A DNA stretch of 64,000 bases. Source: Carnegiea gigantea (lineage: Eukaryota; Streptophyta; Magnoliopsida; Caryophyllales; Cactaceae). The DNA lies in assembly GCA_029747015.1 (NCBI GenBank), contig JAKOGI010000109.1, positions 62,001 through 126,000 on the forward strand, read 5' to 3'. A program made the position numbers and the translations under genes. How positions within the stretch are numbered: the first letter of the stretch is position 1; every line of letters begins with the position of its first letter. This document shows positions 35,640 to 49,534 of the stretch, in pieces. The notes under the pieces are model-generated. The model saw nothing but the letters and a program-made list of their open reading frames with translations. It did no database searches and had not been told where the DNA came from.

Positions 35640-38207
35640 AAAGGCAATAAAATCCAAAGTAATAAAATTTTATTTATGATTAGGAAGCCACAAGCAAAAG
35701 TCAAGCCCTTTACAGAAATCCAAGCCAACCTAAACATCATTTAATCAGTAAATGATTGATTGCTTGTCATAAATTTTCGTTTCTCATGCCCCCCAAAAAG
35801 GGGATGAAGATGTTTAAGAAAGAATCCATGCACATGACAATTAATCAAAATTTTACTAGTAAACTATTGGGGTAGGTCGGCACTTCTTTGTCTGTGGTTG
35901 CATTTGTCAACACCTAATCCCTAAATAATTTTCAGAAGGCCGAGTGTGAATGAGGAGTGCTCCCATATGATAAACCCTAACTAAACCCCACCGAAAGACC
36001 ATTAAAATTAAAAAGAAATCAAGAGGCATTTGTTAGTAGATCAATCAATATTGTACAAATTTTGGTTGAGTTGAATATCATCTGTAATGTCCAACGAGAT
36101 ATGCGGATGTGAAACTCATTTGATTGTCTTTATAAATGTCGTTACTTCAGAAAATGTATAATAATCAGTAGTGTTATAAATGCAGATTACAATGTTTTTA
36201 TTAATACTGTGTTGTAGCAACATATACATGTAGTTCCATAGTTAAACCTGGAACATTTTAACTTGTATTGTACTTGTAAACTGTGACAAAAAGAATGCAA
36301 ATATTGCTGCCCAAGGTTTAGAAATCCTCAAGGCCAAACAACCCCTTGGAGGTATGGGGTGAAAAAGTTTGGTTACCATGAATGCAGTTTAATTTGAGCT
36401 TGACCAATTCCAACCTAATGCTTACTTTTCAATGCCCTACTATTTAATATAAACCCTTTTAGGTGCTACAAAAAATAAGACAACCACCACAATTATCCAA
36501 ACATAGACAGTGGTCTATTTAGTATATATTGAGGTATTTGGTATCAGTTGAAACTTGTACTCGTAATTTCTTTAATTTCCCTTTATTAGAAGTAGGCTGA
36601 GTTGACATATTTTTATTGTGAAAAAACAAGGTATATCCCATATTTTGAGGAATGAGTACATCGAATAAATGGATATTGTCCTCTTTGTTAGAAAACAAAT
36701 ATACATTGAAAATATCATACAATAAATATCTTTGTCACCTGCATAAAAATTGAAATACCTATGTTGAAAATTTAAGGTCGATATAAAAAAAAAATTATTT
36801 CATGATATGAATATACATACTTTAAATCATCAACATGTGTTCTATCGGTCATGAAAAGGGTTAAATTAAGGGTACAATGGGCAGATGTAACTATAAGTCA
36901 CAGAAGTCATGCATAACATACAAATGTTGTCATATAAAAGACTAATTGAATGATCATAACTCCATACTCAAAAGACTAATTGATCATGACTCCATACCCT
37001 AAATGTGCAGGATAACTGATTCACATCTCATTTAGGATAGATAAGGTAAATGGATAGGCATTGGAGTGTAACTATGCAAAGGATTGCAATCAAAAGCCAA
37101 AAAAATGGTCATTTGTACACAGTCCTAGATTCCAGACATTGAATTTAACAATGTCCGGGCCACATTTCCAAAGTATCTATATTAATGGTGGATACACATG
37201 GTTCCAACTTCCAAGATGACTAGATGAGAAAAACACTGGTAATAAAGAGAGGGGTCCAAAGTTTTAGACTGCAACATGAGAGTATAATGACACTGTGGGA
37301 CTCTGTACTTGGAGCCTGGAGGCTGGAGCAAACCCAGCTGTTTAGAAAGAGATTCCTACCTGCTCCTCCTTCAGCTTACCTTGCTCAGTTACACCAAATC
37401 TAAAACTAGAAATAAATTTTAAAATTTCCCCAGTGAGGGCCTTCTTCTAGGTATACAGACAGTCCAAGATGAACCCCATTGAGATAGGGCTTAGGAGGAT
37501 TTAAGTGTTTGCAGTCTTACCTACAAATGTTGACAAGTCGAGGGATGTTTCCTTACAAACTATTGGTGTGGAAGATCAATTGAAATTTTACCATGGAGCT
37601 AACATGTATGTCTAACTAGATGACCCCATTGAATTGCCAAATGGCCAACATCCTTTAGCCGCAAGGGCCAGATTAAGGAATGGAGGAAAGAACCATAACA
37701 ACCTCCATGCTAAAATGGTACCAACATAAACCCCAACCTATATCACCTACAATGAATTTTAGGTTGTACCTTGAACGCGCAAATTACCTACTCCACAACA
37801 ACTGGCACCCAACCAACAAAGAAAGGGAAGGAACTCTTCTCAAGATATATTGTGCAACCAACAGTTTTCTCGGGTTTCTTATCTGCAAGTCTTACCACAG
37901 CAACATTTGACATAGCTCATTTGTTCAATCAAATTCCAGGACCTCATTGTTTGATGCATTTGCTATCGAACATTGATTCATTCAGAAATGCAGGTAAAGA
38001 AACACAATTGGAAAGAAAGAGAAGCTAAAAGAACAGACTTTAGCTTAGACTGTGAGCCAATTCTTGGCCAAATATCCATATTATCTTCCATTATAATACA
38101 AAAAGAATAAAAGAATTGGGTGACTGTACATTGAATTAGTTCTGAGAGTGTATATACCATGTATCTGCTTTGCTGTGGAAGACAGTTGCCTTTCCTGGTG
38201 CTGAGGT
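35640..38207. other. spacer, no gene seen
   Basis: Moderately AT-rich. The frame at 37680-37910 matches nothing I recognise. The last part before 38208 is the 3' region of the minus-strand tetraspanin gene. Confidence 0.5.
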
Positions 38208-41200
38208 CTAGGATTTCGTAGCAGGTACTTCACTCTGATTCAGAGACAGGTCCTTGGATGATTCCTTGTTCAGTCCATACTGCAGGACATGGAAATGCAT
38301 CTGCTCTCAGATTCTAGACTTTGCCCAGAGAATAGTACAGGATAAAGCAAGTAAAATTGAAGAAAGTGCCAAAATAGGCACTACCGCTGGCTAAACTAAA
38401 CCATTTAGGTCTGAATGTACAGAAAGCAGAAATAACTACAGCATCTTCGGTTAAGTGACTCGATTATGGGGGCGGGAGAACCCAAGAAGTATGAAACACG
38501 TTGTTGGAGAACATAGTCTGATGTAATCGCTTTCTAGGAGAGAAAGAAAAGTTCTTGGACACTATCGACATGCTTAGGGAACCACGTTTATTTTTCATTA
38601 TGTTGAAGCTCTGATTTTTAGTTCTTCACTCTGCAGTCAGATTCCTGGTCTTTGTGGGGTGATTCATAATGCACATCAGGTGGTACTCAGTACATAGCGA
38701 CACTAGAGGAACATTTGTATGTCAGAGATTCTTCCTTCTTCATTTTAGACCTGGGTTTGGGAACCTTCAAACCCTTCCCATGATGCACTGGGAAAGCATA
38801 GTGATCGTAATATCAGTTGGAGAGGTATTCTGAATCCTGTCTAATTTTAGCATTCTACGTCAGTTTACGTATTTTGAGCAACAGACCACTGTAAACATAG
38901 TATTAGATGGAAATATCACTGCCAGCTTCCTTTGCAAAAGTTACCTTTTGTCTTAGTTGAGTCATCCACATGCCAGTCCTCGTGCTGGCACCCTTTATTA
39001 ATCCAGATGATCGGTTTTGTTGCGGGTTGAGTAGCGGTTGCCCAGAAGTAGCATACCCATTCTCAATATTGGGCTGCTTTCCTCGCGTGGAGATCAGGGC
39101 TCGCAGAACCAGGGATAGTAGGAGTGAAAATGCCTAAGTAAAACATGATAAATTAGGAACCTGGGGGGGAAAAAAACCAACTCTGCAATTCAAGAAGACT
39201 CTGGTGTCCACGAAGAATCAACAAAATACCCTCTATTACTTCCAAGTTCCACCAATTCAATGACGAAGCATGTTCTATCTAAACAGTATGCATTGAACAT
39301 CTGCCTATGCATTTTTTTATGAAAGGTGGCTCATGGCAACATGAACTGAATAAATGAACAACGTATGAACTGTACAAAATTTATCTTGTGATGGCTGTTG
39401 TAAGAACCACCAAAAGTCCAATGTTGCCAATTCATTAAACAATGATCACTGCAAACAACCTTGAATGTTAGCTTCATATAAATGATGTGAAAATGATTCA
39501 TATTGTCATACATGCTCTGCAGTGATCGCTTGAAGAGCCTTGCGTGTCAGTATTAGATTATGAGATGTGGAAGATTATTGAATAGCAGCACTTCTTGCTA
39601 CAGAAGATTGCTGATTGTATCAAGGAACAAAAGTCACATAACAAAAGTCATAAGAGGAGCTGAATTTAGAAATTGGGTCAGTCCTCCTTTTTTTCCCCCC
39701 TTGGTGACATACATTCTGAGAAAAATAAATTTGACAGTTAGGAAACTGTTATTCTTCTTCATGAACTATGTTTCTGACTCTGATTGTTTTCTATTGCTTA
39801 AGTGCCCAGCGAAAGCTCTATTGCTTCACATTTGATATCCTAGATTATTGCTGCCGTTTTCGTGCCCACAACTTAGTTCTCAGAGACTGAGTTCCCGGAA
39901 AGGCTGAGACTGAGAATATGTAAGCAGTAATACAGATCAGGTTCTTGTAGAGTTCAGCTTAATGTGGACAACACAGCATCAGTAAAAAGGAAGATGCCTT
40001 GCTTAATCTCAAGGTGTTACAGGACCTGTCATTTCAGTTATCATTTCATGGAAGGTCTAAAGGTCGATACCCAACTCACAAAACTAGACCTTGTGTACTT
40101 TCTCCAACCAGAGTTCAATGAAAGCGGGCATAAGAATACAGTCTCCCTCTAGCAATAAGGAGAAAGAAAGGTTCACACTCCATCAAATTGTTTTGAATTG
40201 TTTTGCCCACAAAGCATACTATTCATTTTATAATGAGTTAAACTTAATGTCTTTAAGTCATTGATAAAATGTAGGCATGACATATGTGGCACAACCATTG
40301 AAGAACCCTTGAAATTGTTCGAATCGACAAATATTCCTCTAATTTATTAGCATCCTCAAACATTCCAGGACTAATTGGGGAAAGCGTCATTGCGTACAAT
40401 CGGAGATACCTGGACTGTGATCAGCGTAATTCCCACCCACCTGCATATATCAGCATTGTCTTGAACAAAACATCTAAACCTTTCTAGTTCACCAGTTGGA
40501 TCATATGGAAGATCCTGTAGATTACAGAAATATTTTATAAACTGAATGAATATGTGACCCATAGAACACAAGTAGACTTCTAAAATATGCATTATTGGAC
40601 TGCCACTAGTTAATTGGTTATTGGAGTTATGAAGACTCACCTTTTCCCATTCATGATCAATTGTGAAAAAGGGCACTAAAGCAGCTTCCAGTAGAAGGAT
40701 GACGATTGTAAGAAGCAAGTACTAATAGTTTAATAAGTTAAAAGAAAATGTTATCATACTTGATTGACAAAACCTCATCTAAAATGCTTGGTTAGCAACA
40801 TCATTAAAGCATCCAACCATACACTTAACCCTTTTCAAATGTTGGCACAATTTTGCTAAAGATGAAAGGATACAAAACAAAGGCAACAGCCACTCATTGC
40901 TTCAGCTGCAATATGACCTATGCAAGACGTGCTGCATAATATAATGCCAACTGCCAATAGGAAGTAAAGAAACCTGCGACAGGACATAGCAAAATGTGAA
41001 CACAATGCCTTTGAACTCCCTGATTTCACAATCATCATCAATAACCTCTGGTACTCGAATTCCAACAATCAAAGCAAGCGTGACAAAATTGACCTATATG
41101 ACAAATTTTACAAGCTCTATATCCAGTGGAAGGCATCAGACACTAGCCGCATTCGCAGACCACGGTGAGAACATTATTCACAAAAATACAAGTTTCCAAA

Positions 41201-43456
41201 GAAAATTCCTAACTTCAATCACCGACAAGAACAATAACAATGTTCTTCCAGATTCTTGAGTTCTTCCACATATTTTTTCCTACACAAAACAGCTCCAAGC
41301 TCTATATCCAGTGGAAAGTATGAAATGCTAGCGGCAGTTGCAGTCCACGGTGAGAACATCATTCAAAAAAATACAAGTTTCCAAAGAAAATGCCTAACTT
41401 CAATCACCGACAAGAACAATAACACCACACTGTTCTAGATTCTTGAGTTATTGCACATATTTTTTCTGCATAAAAAAGCTCCATCTAATTTTATGCAGGT
41501 TGTCCATCACCTAGCTCAAATACCCCCCAATGACTCCGGATGCCACCTTCGGAACTAGAAAAAAATGAGAAAGCAATATTAAGCTGCATATCCTCACAGA
41601 GGAATGAGGAAGCTGAAGCAGAAGCATGCATAAGTAGCCAAGGCATGCCTGAACAGACCAAAAACCAAGAGGAGTGTGCACACGTGTGAAAACCGGGACA
41701 ACATGTAAATATAAGTAGAATAAGGAAATAAAGGACAACTACAGACTTTGGAAGAAACGAATGAAAAACAGAACATGGCAGTAATTTCTGGGGACATACT
41801 GTTGCCATTCAAGTTGCTTATAACTTGAAACCCTCGGTTGTCCTAGATAATAAAGCCTTTGGAACCATTCAGTACTCAGTGCTACTCAATTAAGGAAAGA
41901 CCGGCATAAGACTACCAAATTTTCAATCATTGTTCCCACATCTAGATGGTCACTCATAGGACTGCTTGTGATACACTCACAAGCTTCTAGAGTAGTTGGC
42001 ATTCTCTTTCCAAATAGAATACAAACTTTTATACCTATCCCACAGGGAACATTCTTGTTATGCTTGACACTCAATATAGAAAGAGAGACAAAAGTGATAT
42101 TATCCCCACCTTATTATTCACATCCACATACAAAATATACACTGTGATAATCATCTTGCATTTTCTGCAAATCTCTCTTGCAGCATCATAATTTACCTAT
42201 CTAACTATTGACTATACGCCGACTAGAATTCTACGAGGCAAGCAGCAATGGGCCTGGAAGCCCTATGCCTCTCTTGATGTCTGGAATGCTTCAAAATGCT
42301 GCAAAGCAACGTCCAAGAAGTTACCCTATTTCAACCAGTCTGATGGTCACTCAGGTTGACAATAGGCTATTGGTAGAAGTGTTGTCACTTTGCAGTAACT
42401 TAGTTGTTTTGGCTAGGCTAATGGACTTCGAAGGGTTCAAACATAATGAGATATCCAACCATATGTTGGTATCATTTTTAGCATCCTCTCATCCGCTAGC
42501 TTCAGGATCATGTCTGTCTAGACTCTTGACCATCTAGAATGCACAAACAGAAGAGGATTGAGAATTGAACACCTGTTCATCACTCAGAGAAGAAGCCTCA
42601 TACTTCAAATTTGACTGTTTCATTTAGTGGCAAGGAGTCCTATCTAGGAAACCTCAAAATCTTTTGTTTTACATCAACGGAGCTAAAATTAGAAATCTTC
42701 AACTGTCAAGGCAAAATACTAAATCTCAAGGCACATGCGTAATCTGGCTGTTTAGATTAACAAGGAGGGGCGGCCCTCCAACAGATTTTTTTTAATGACC
42801 TTGTTAGAATTATGTAAAATTGACTCCGAAATATCTCGCTTATAAGTTTTCATCATCCAACAAAACACGTAATAGCTAAGCACCAACTTCAATTCGAGAT
42901 GAAATCATATTCACAACTCAAGAAAGATTGGTCTTGTTCATTTCATCTTATTAGAAAATTGATCAGTAATTTTCACATGATCTCTGCCGTAAATTTCACA
43001 AATCTATGAAAATTTCAATTAGAAACTTCTTATATGACAAAACCAACAAAGCCAATAGCAGAAATTTATCACTGAAATAATTAAGGATGAAAGAAAGCAT
43101 AACTCAGATTACTCAGGTATGAATGATTACCATGGAGCAGGAAGCTCAACAGAATACAATTGGATCCGCAAATTCAAGTCTGACCTCACGAATAGTTCTC
43201 TAGCGAGATTTAAAGTGTTGATTTGATCAGCAACTTCAAGCGATCCCACATCAGAGTTAATTGACTGAATGCAATTTGGAGCTACAACTCGGGCCGGTGC
43301 TTGAGGTGGGGGCGAGGGAATCAATGGGATGCGATTCTGCCACCGATTCAACAAGATTCCCGAAAAAATCAATGTCGAAATCCCAACAAAAAACTGGAAA
43401 AAATTAAGAATTTTCAGATTACATGCCACGAATCTGTGGCAATAGTTGGTTCTCAT
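38208..43456 (-). CDS. tetraspanin of the TOM2A family (tetraspanin-18/19-like), 6 exons
   Basis: Four-pass membrane protein of endosomal/vacuolar or plasma membranes. The family includes the plant host factor TOM2A and its homologues. Exons on the minus strand: 43456-43131, 40973-40874, 40721-40641, 40514-40410, 39133-38945, 38279-38208; all GT-AG, phases consistent, 873 nt, 290 aa. TM1 (about 14-37) ends FSGILLNRW. The first extracellular loop is Pro-rich and ends ELPAPW. TM2 is FLYFLLAVGIILCS, followed by HIAAEAMSGCCLCF. TM3 (LLLTIVILLLEAALVPFF) leads into the family block DLPYDPTGELERF and ICRWVGITL. TM4 follows (FSLLLSLVLRAL), then a hydrophilic cytosolic tail ending in YGLN plus about 20 residues. 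The length matches the plant family (about 270-290). Intron 1 is over 2 kb and contains a tandem duplication. Confidence 0.92.
41111..41485. repeat. 185-bp tandem duplication in tetraspanin intron 1
   Basis: Two copies beginning 'caagctctatatccagtgg' (41111 and 41296). They share 'cacggtgagaacat', 'acaagtttccaaagaaaat' and 'acttcaatcaccgacaagaa' in the same order, with scattered substitutions. A short third start (about 41480, 'agctcca') suggests unequal crossing-over. Confidence 0.88.
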
Positions 43457-43508
43457 TGTTCGAACAATGGGAATTCGAGGCTGAATTTGGGAAAAATTGA
43501 AGGGTTGA

Positions 43509-43532
43509 TCATAACCCTAACCCTAACCCTAA
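43509..43532 (-). promoter_or_regulatory. telo-box-like repeat upstream of the tetraspanin
   Basis: Read on the minus strand this is TTTTTAGGGTTAGGGTTAGGG, about 55 bp before the ATG, so in the promoter or 5'UTR. Telo-boxes (AAACCCTAA) occur in promoters of many plant growth-related genes; here three TTAGGG units follow one TTTAGGG-like unit. The site is far too short to be a chromosome end. Confidence 0.6.
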
Positions 43533-46500
43533 AAATTGGAGAGAGGGAAGAAAGAGCAGAATGACTCCATTCGCAGTTTGTTTTCCGGATTTCGTTGTTT
43601 TTGGTTACTGATCAGTTGGTTGAGGACCGTTGGGCTCTGGTTTGCGCCTACAACGCACATAACGGTTTTTCCAATTTGCTCACTGGTGCGTCGAATCTGA
43701 GGGTCCATGTGTAAAACCCACCCTTGTTGGATGTTATATTTGCCAATCCTTTTGCAACTATTAAGCAAGCGTTCCTTCACAACATTACTTTGCTTCTGTT
43801 ATATTATTATATGTCTTATAGTTTTGTATATTTGCTTATAAATAAATTTTCATTTTGACAATTCTGTTATTCTTTAGTATAGTAACGACCGTCGAAATCA
43901 TCATCATTTTCAATCTCAATTGTTGAACATCTCATTTTATAAACCTATCACAATGCAAGAAAATCATGTTTAAGTCGTCTTAATTAAACAAATTAGTAGT
44001 TTTACCGTTTCTTATTCTAAAGCTCCTATGCGTATCTCACTGTCATTAATTGAATAATTGTCCATCAAATAACTACTAGAAGATTGTCCATGTATGCCAA
44101 TGTAAATAATCTACATCAATCCTCTTTTGCAAGCCATGTATGCCAATTTTCTCATGTAGACAGCATGTGAAAAATCACCCTCCAAACAAAAACATTCTTC
44201 AGATTTGGAGAGTTTGAATATTCCATACCCTCCCTTAAAGCTTCATTTGACTCCTTTTTGTCCTACCAATATTTCTCCATGTTAATTTAAGGAAAGCTAG
44301 AAGTTGGCCCAAGAGCATATACACAAACAATATATTTGCAAACTAGCCCACTATAATAATTCTCTACCTGTGGCCCAATTCACGAAGTCCATAAAATGAT
44401 AATTCAAAATTGCTTTGTTTTTAAATTGAATAATTCAAAATTGCTTGCTGCCCCTAATCTTTCCATGTTAGATTCATCTAGTTTTAGTTCAATATTCTTA
44501 AAGTATTCCAACTCTAATCATTCCGTACCCCACTCCAAAAAATTTGCCCTTCTTAACCTAAGAATTCGGAATCTTATCATTTTTCAAATGACCTAAATCT
44601 CATTGCAATTTCTTGTGTACAGTCTAAGAAGTTTAAATCCCTTTTAAAGACCTTTACAAAGGTCGTGACACGTACTTTAGATCTACAGACATAATTAATA
44701 TTCTCGGCATGAACATGCAACAATTTGTGTTCAATAAAAGAAGTTAAACAAGGGCTAGAGCTACTTACTAGTAATTGGATGACTCTAATTGTGTTTCTTT
44801 AACTTTCCCCACACATCAAATATTTTAATTTAAGATCTTAGCTCCCTTAAGTGCCTCACGATCAAATATTGCTTCTCGGTCTTGTTTCTTCATTTCTCCC
44901 CCCATACCACTTCCATTGTGACTAATTATTTTGGGGAGTCTCGATGAGAATTCTTCTCCCTTTCTGACTCCTTCCATCTTTTTTTTACCCTTTTGCTCGC
45001 CTTCTCCAAGCGTAGAATATACTTCATTTGCAAGATTTGTTGAGCCGGAAATCCATCTCTCGAATGGCACTTCGGATGTCTTTTCGTTGATGCTTCTGAA
45101 ATCTTGTCGGTGACTATATATCATGCCGAAGAATCATCTTGCAACTTCACTTTATCCACCATAATACTTGCATTGAATAATTGTACATTCAATGGTGTGC
45201 TTGAACTAAATTTCAACCTTAATTGGAAGACTTGATCAACCCACAGGGATGATATAAGCATTGATGGTAACAAACAACAATAGTTGGTACGTGAATTAAA
45301 TTTGTGCTCACTTAGAATTTAACAATGTTGTAAATTTGTGATTAATCATTCTTTAAATACACATGTTAAACCATGGTTCTTCCCAACCATAAAGTAGACT
45401 GCATCGTGTGGTATTATGCAGTGCAATTATGCGCCTCCTTATGTTAATTATGGTGCTGAAAGATACTGCCTTATAATCAAATCAAGTCTACAGTAGCCCT
45501 CTTCAGCACAATCCTTACTCAGGGGATGCATTCATTTAATTTATTCAACTATTAAAATTCGGTCATAGTCTCTTTTTTTCTTTTTTTTCTTCATTGATTT
45601 TGGCATATAAAGGTCTCGATGCAGACATAAGTAATAATTTAGATAAGATTTCACCGTGTCAGCCACGTCAGCAAGTGAGTCTTGAGGTCCAAGAAGAGAG
45701 GCCTAGGCTCGTATTGAGCTAACAGGATGGAGGGAGATCTAGCCTCATATGAGTCTGCTAGGGTGAGAATCTTGTGGAATTGTCATTTTGTCCTTGCATA
45801 AAGTACCGTATAACTATTCACCTTCCTGAAATGAGAACGGTAATGAATTTTTCACTAAAATCTGGGCTCTGACATTGCAAGCGTCCCCTTTTTTTTCTTT
45901 TCGTAAAAGATACAAACCAAAATGACACAAACATCAATCTTTTTTTATTAACCATCTCTTCCCTTGTCTTGCGGAGAGGACTAACTTGAGCGTTAGAGGG
46001 GCATTCGGCGCTCCTTAGATCCCAAATCTGGGGCGTGACTTTTTGCAGGGAAGAAGCCAGAAGAAGGAGGAAAGGATCGACTGCGCGGGGCGCCCGCAAT
46101 CTCATAAACCCGCTCCTTGCCACCTCATCACTTCTGATAACTTTGTTCGGAAACAAGTAGGATTTAAATTAAGGTATTTAGTAACAATTTTCCACAGTTA
46201 TATCACTTAACCCTACCTAACGTTCACACAATTTTTAATGCTTCTATAGCAATAGTACCAATTATTTCCAAAACACAAATTCTTGTGGGAGACCATCTCA
46301 CTCACATGAAGGTTACTATGCAGCGGACTCCTTCAGGGGTAACTCTTTTGAGATTTTGTGGTGACTAATTATATGTTTTGAAGTGACTTTTAAATTTAGA
46401 AGTGACTCATAGCTTATTTACATATGACTACAATATCAGTCACCTCTAAATAAACTACTAGTCAATTCCAATTAATTATTAATAACCACCATAAAAACAA

Positions 46501-47062
46501 ATGTCGGGTTTGTGGTTGAAGCAGGATGAACGCGGCGAGTCATCCAGTCAACTGCTTGGCGGCTACCCTTGCAAAGATATAACTTAATCATAACATATGC
46601 AAATTAGTGAGAACCCCATTCTAAAAATGTCCTTTAAATTGATTGTTAATTAAGTGTTTCTTCCCCGTCTCCCCCCCCCCAAAAAAAAAGTCCCCCCTTT
46701 TAATTTCTCAGGGTGTGATGGCAGGTGTGTTTAATTATGCTTTCTTTGGGCAGTTATGAGACTATGAAGATGGTGGAGATTGATGTTTGAAACCATGAAA
46801 TAATAATGGATAATGACTGGTAGCCAACCTAATTACTGAAGAAATAAGATTTTCCCAGATATATTTACTTTAGGATGAAAAAAAAAAAAAGAGAGAAGTG
46901 GAGGGGGGTTTGAATAAATAGCATATGTGGATGTACATTATCCAAGGATGGCACGCATGCATACAGTAGTACTATAAATAGCCTACAATGTTAGCAATTC
47001 ACGTACGTGTATTAATACACTTCACCTAAAACACGGGGGTTTAACTTCTTGTCAAAAATTTG

Positions 47063-47063
47063 A

Positions 47064-47101
<38 letters not shown>
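47063..47101. repeat. (CT)n(TA)n microsatellite
   Basis: About 11 CT units run directly into about eight TA units. Confidence 0.9.
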
Positions 47102-47826
47102 TTATATAATGCAATTTTTTTTGTATGACTAATTCTCATTTTCTCCCTTGGTACATAGTGAGTGTATTTAATAATGCAATAATTATGCATTTTTGTTTTC
47201 CAATTTGCTAAGAAGAATGTGAAATGCAAACAACGAATCATGCATTTAATCTCAATTTAAAATTTTAACATGAATTCAATTATATATATTTAGATTGATA
47301 ATCACGCTCTTATGTATTATAATTATTTACCTGCTGTATTTCAATTATAAATAATAAAGATATATCTATAGTATGCACATTCTCTTATATCATTTTTTAT
47401 TCACTTATTGTACCATTTTTTTTTCCCTGCTTTTGAAGTTTTAAAATGGTTTTTTTTTTTTGGGTAAAAAACAAAAAGGTCAGTCAATTATGGGCCCAAA
47501 TAAGAAGGCCTTAAATATTGCCGACTGAATGCTATGCATGGGTGATCACATATTTCATTTAATTATACGAAGAAATTAGTTAAATAGACCCCTTTTTCTT
47601 TGTTAACGTTATCTTGGCTACTCTCATCCATGAATATCAGCATTGGCATTCACCTAAAAGTTGAAATGGCGATTAATGTTATGAGCGTTCTTGCCTGCTT
47701 TAGAAAATGACATATGCATAGAGACAAAGCATCAGGGTTTTCAACTGATTATGTAGACATTTATTACTCAATTTTTTGCAAAACTATTCACAATTATTTA
47801 TGACTTACCAACTTTCTTTCCAATAA

Positions 47827-47827
47827 C

Positions 47828-47866
<39 letters not shown>
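47827..47866. repeat. (AAT)n microsatellite
   Basis: About 13 consecutive AAT/ATA units. Confidence 0.92.
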
Positions 47867-47867
<1 letters not shown>

Positions 47868-48519
47868 GTGAAACAACACCACTAGCACATGTTGGTTCAA
47901 ATGATTTGACATTTATTCCGTTTAAAGTAGGATTTCAGATTTGAATCTTATAAAGGGAATTTGTCATGTGGAAATTCTATTATATTATGAGCCAATAATA
48001 ATTCAACTCTGCTAAAAGAGAATTCCAAAGACCAAAACATCAATGTATAATATATGACCTTTACTTAAAACTGAGATCCACTAGTTAGCACGTTTTGCTA
48101 GCTTTTATTTTCCATTTGAAGCCTAACGGTCAACATTTGGCCATATGTCTTTTTTTTTAAAAAAAATTAAATTAAAAAATTCATCCATACATTGCAAGTT
48201 TGGTTTTAAGCCAATAAAATGGAGTAGACAAGTTAGACTTTGTGGATTTTAAACATAATTTTTTCCATTAAATTAATCTGACCAATTAACACATACAAAT
48301 GATCCCCTGAATGTTGGACCATAAACAGTTGATTGATGACTAGACCACCATGCACTCATCTATGACCAAATCCATGGGCAACTATAACTAGAGTTGTCCC
48401 ATTCGTTTTGCCTCCAATGTGTGAGACATTACAATTAATCTCAGATGTTGTTTTTTTGTACCAACTAGACTTTTTTTTTTTGCGGGGAGGGGAGGGCATC
48501 AAATTGTACTCACCACTTA

Positions 48520-48746
48520 GTGTCTGTTTTTTTCGTGGGTCAATTCTAAAATACTAATTTTAACCTATTTCAACTCACTTCAACCTACTTCAATCCACTT
48601 CTACTATTTTAATCAAGTTTAATTTATCACATAAAAAAAATTTCAACCCATTTCAACCTACTTTAACCCATTTCAACCTACCTCAACCTACTTCAACCCA
48701 CTTTACCCTTTTACCCACCCCAATTTACGCACGAAAAGAACAGGTC
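48520..48746. mobile_element. Tourist-like MITE, 227 bp
   Basis: The ends GTGTCTGTTTTTTTCGTG and CACGAAAAGAACAGGTC are inverted repeats bounded by TTA (48517-48519 and 48747-48749). The interior is a run of 'ttcaacccacttcaaccta' units of about 10 bp. The TCTGTT(C/T)TTTTCG terminal motif is shared with the larger element at 902-2280, so both probably belong to the same PIF/Harbinger-type family. Confidence 0.7.
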
Positions 48747-48749
48747 TTA

Positions 48750-49520
48750 GTTCTGACGAGGTCAAGATCTACTAAGATTGTGGAACAGTGGGTAGAACGA
48801 CTATGCATCTAAGTCGCATGGGGTAGACACTGACAAAATAGCCCTAGTTTACGATCCAATTGGGAATTGGCTATCGTTTCTCTAAAAATATGAGATAGAG
48901 AGTCTTGCTACATTTACTCAAGATTACCTTAATATCTTTGATGATTAAATCAATCTGCCTTGAAATCTGATACTAAAACCAACAGAAACTAAATAAGAGA
49001 GTGTTTTAATTATATATTAGTTTTCCTCGGCCTCGTTTCTGATTATGGCACCGTGTATGAATTCTTTCTTGATACTCCACAAAACTTGTTATGTGGGTGC
49101 ACTTTTACTTGAGCATTCTGAAAGAGTTGAGGATGTTTGCTTGTACAATTGTCTTCTTTGAAGGACAAAGGGACACGTGTGTGTACAACATACGTGCTCT
49201 GATATGATGTTAAATTTTTAATAAATTTACAGTAGCTTTAAATTTTTGTGGGAGATAAATCATACATTGAAATCGAGATTTTACTATGAAAGTAATTGGT
49301 ACCAAAGTTTCCCAAGCATTGAATTCTTCTGTCTACCTCATAACCTATTTATAATTAACTTTAAAGTGACTAATAAGATTTGACTAGGTCTTTTTTTTGG
49401 TGCCCCCCTTTTAAAGATTTTCATATTTAAGATCATAAAACTTTGCCAGTTTAATTAGGTAAGCCAAGAGTTATGTGTAACTCCCAACTTTAATTTATTC
49501 AAATGAAATATAGATATTGA
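48750..49520. other. spacer, no gene seen
   Basis: AT-rich sequence between the Tourist-like element and the SINE, with no protein-like frame. Confidence 0.5.
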
Positions 49521-49534
49521 TTCATCACTCGCTC

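Larger units (their letters stand above)
43533..48516. other. spacer with microsatellites, no gene seen
   Basis: No recognisable gene. A minus-strand frame at 46156-45818 (with RSGFMRLRAPRAVDPF) looks protein-like but matches no family I know; it may be a transposon fragment. A C10-A9 run is at 46671-46689. Confidence 0.45.

Noticed and set aside
37680..38028. Two overlapping plus-strand frames
   Set aside because: Overlap each other in different frames and match nothing recognisable; probably chance.
42208..42537. 109-codon plus-strand frame in tetraspanin intron 1
   Set aside because: No recognisable domain; antisense to a confirmed gene and not linked to other exons.
43509..43532. Chromosome end or telomere fusion site
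   Set aside because: Only three to four units, in a gene's upstream region, with normal sequence on both sides.
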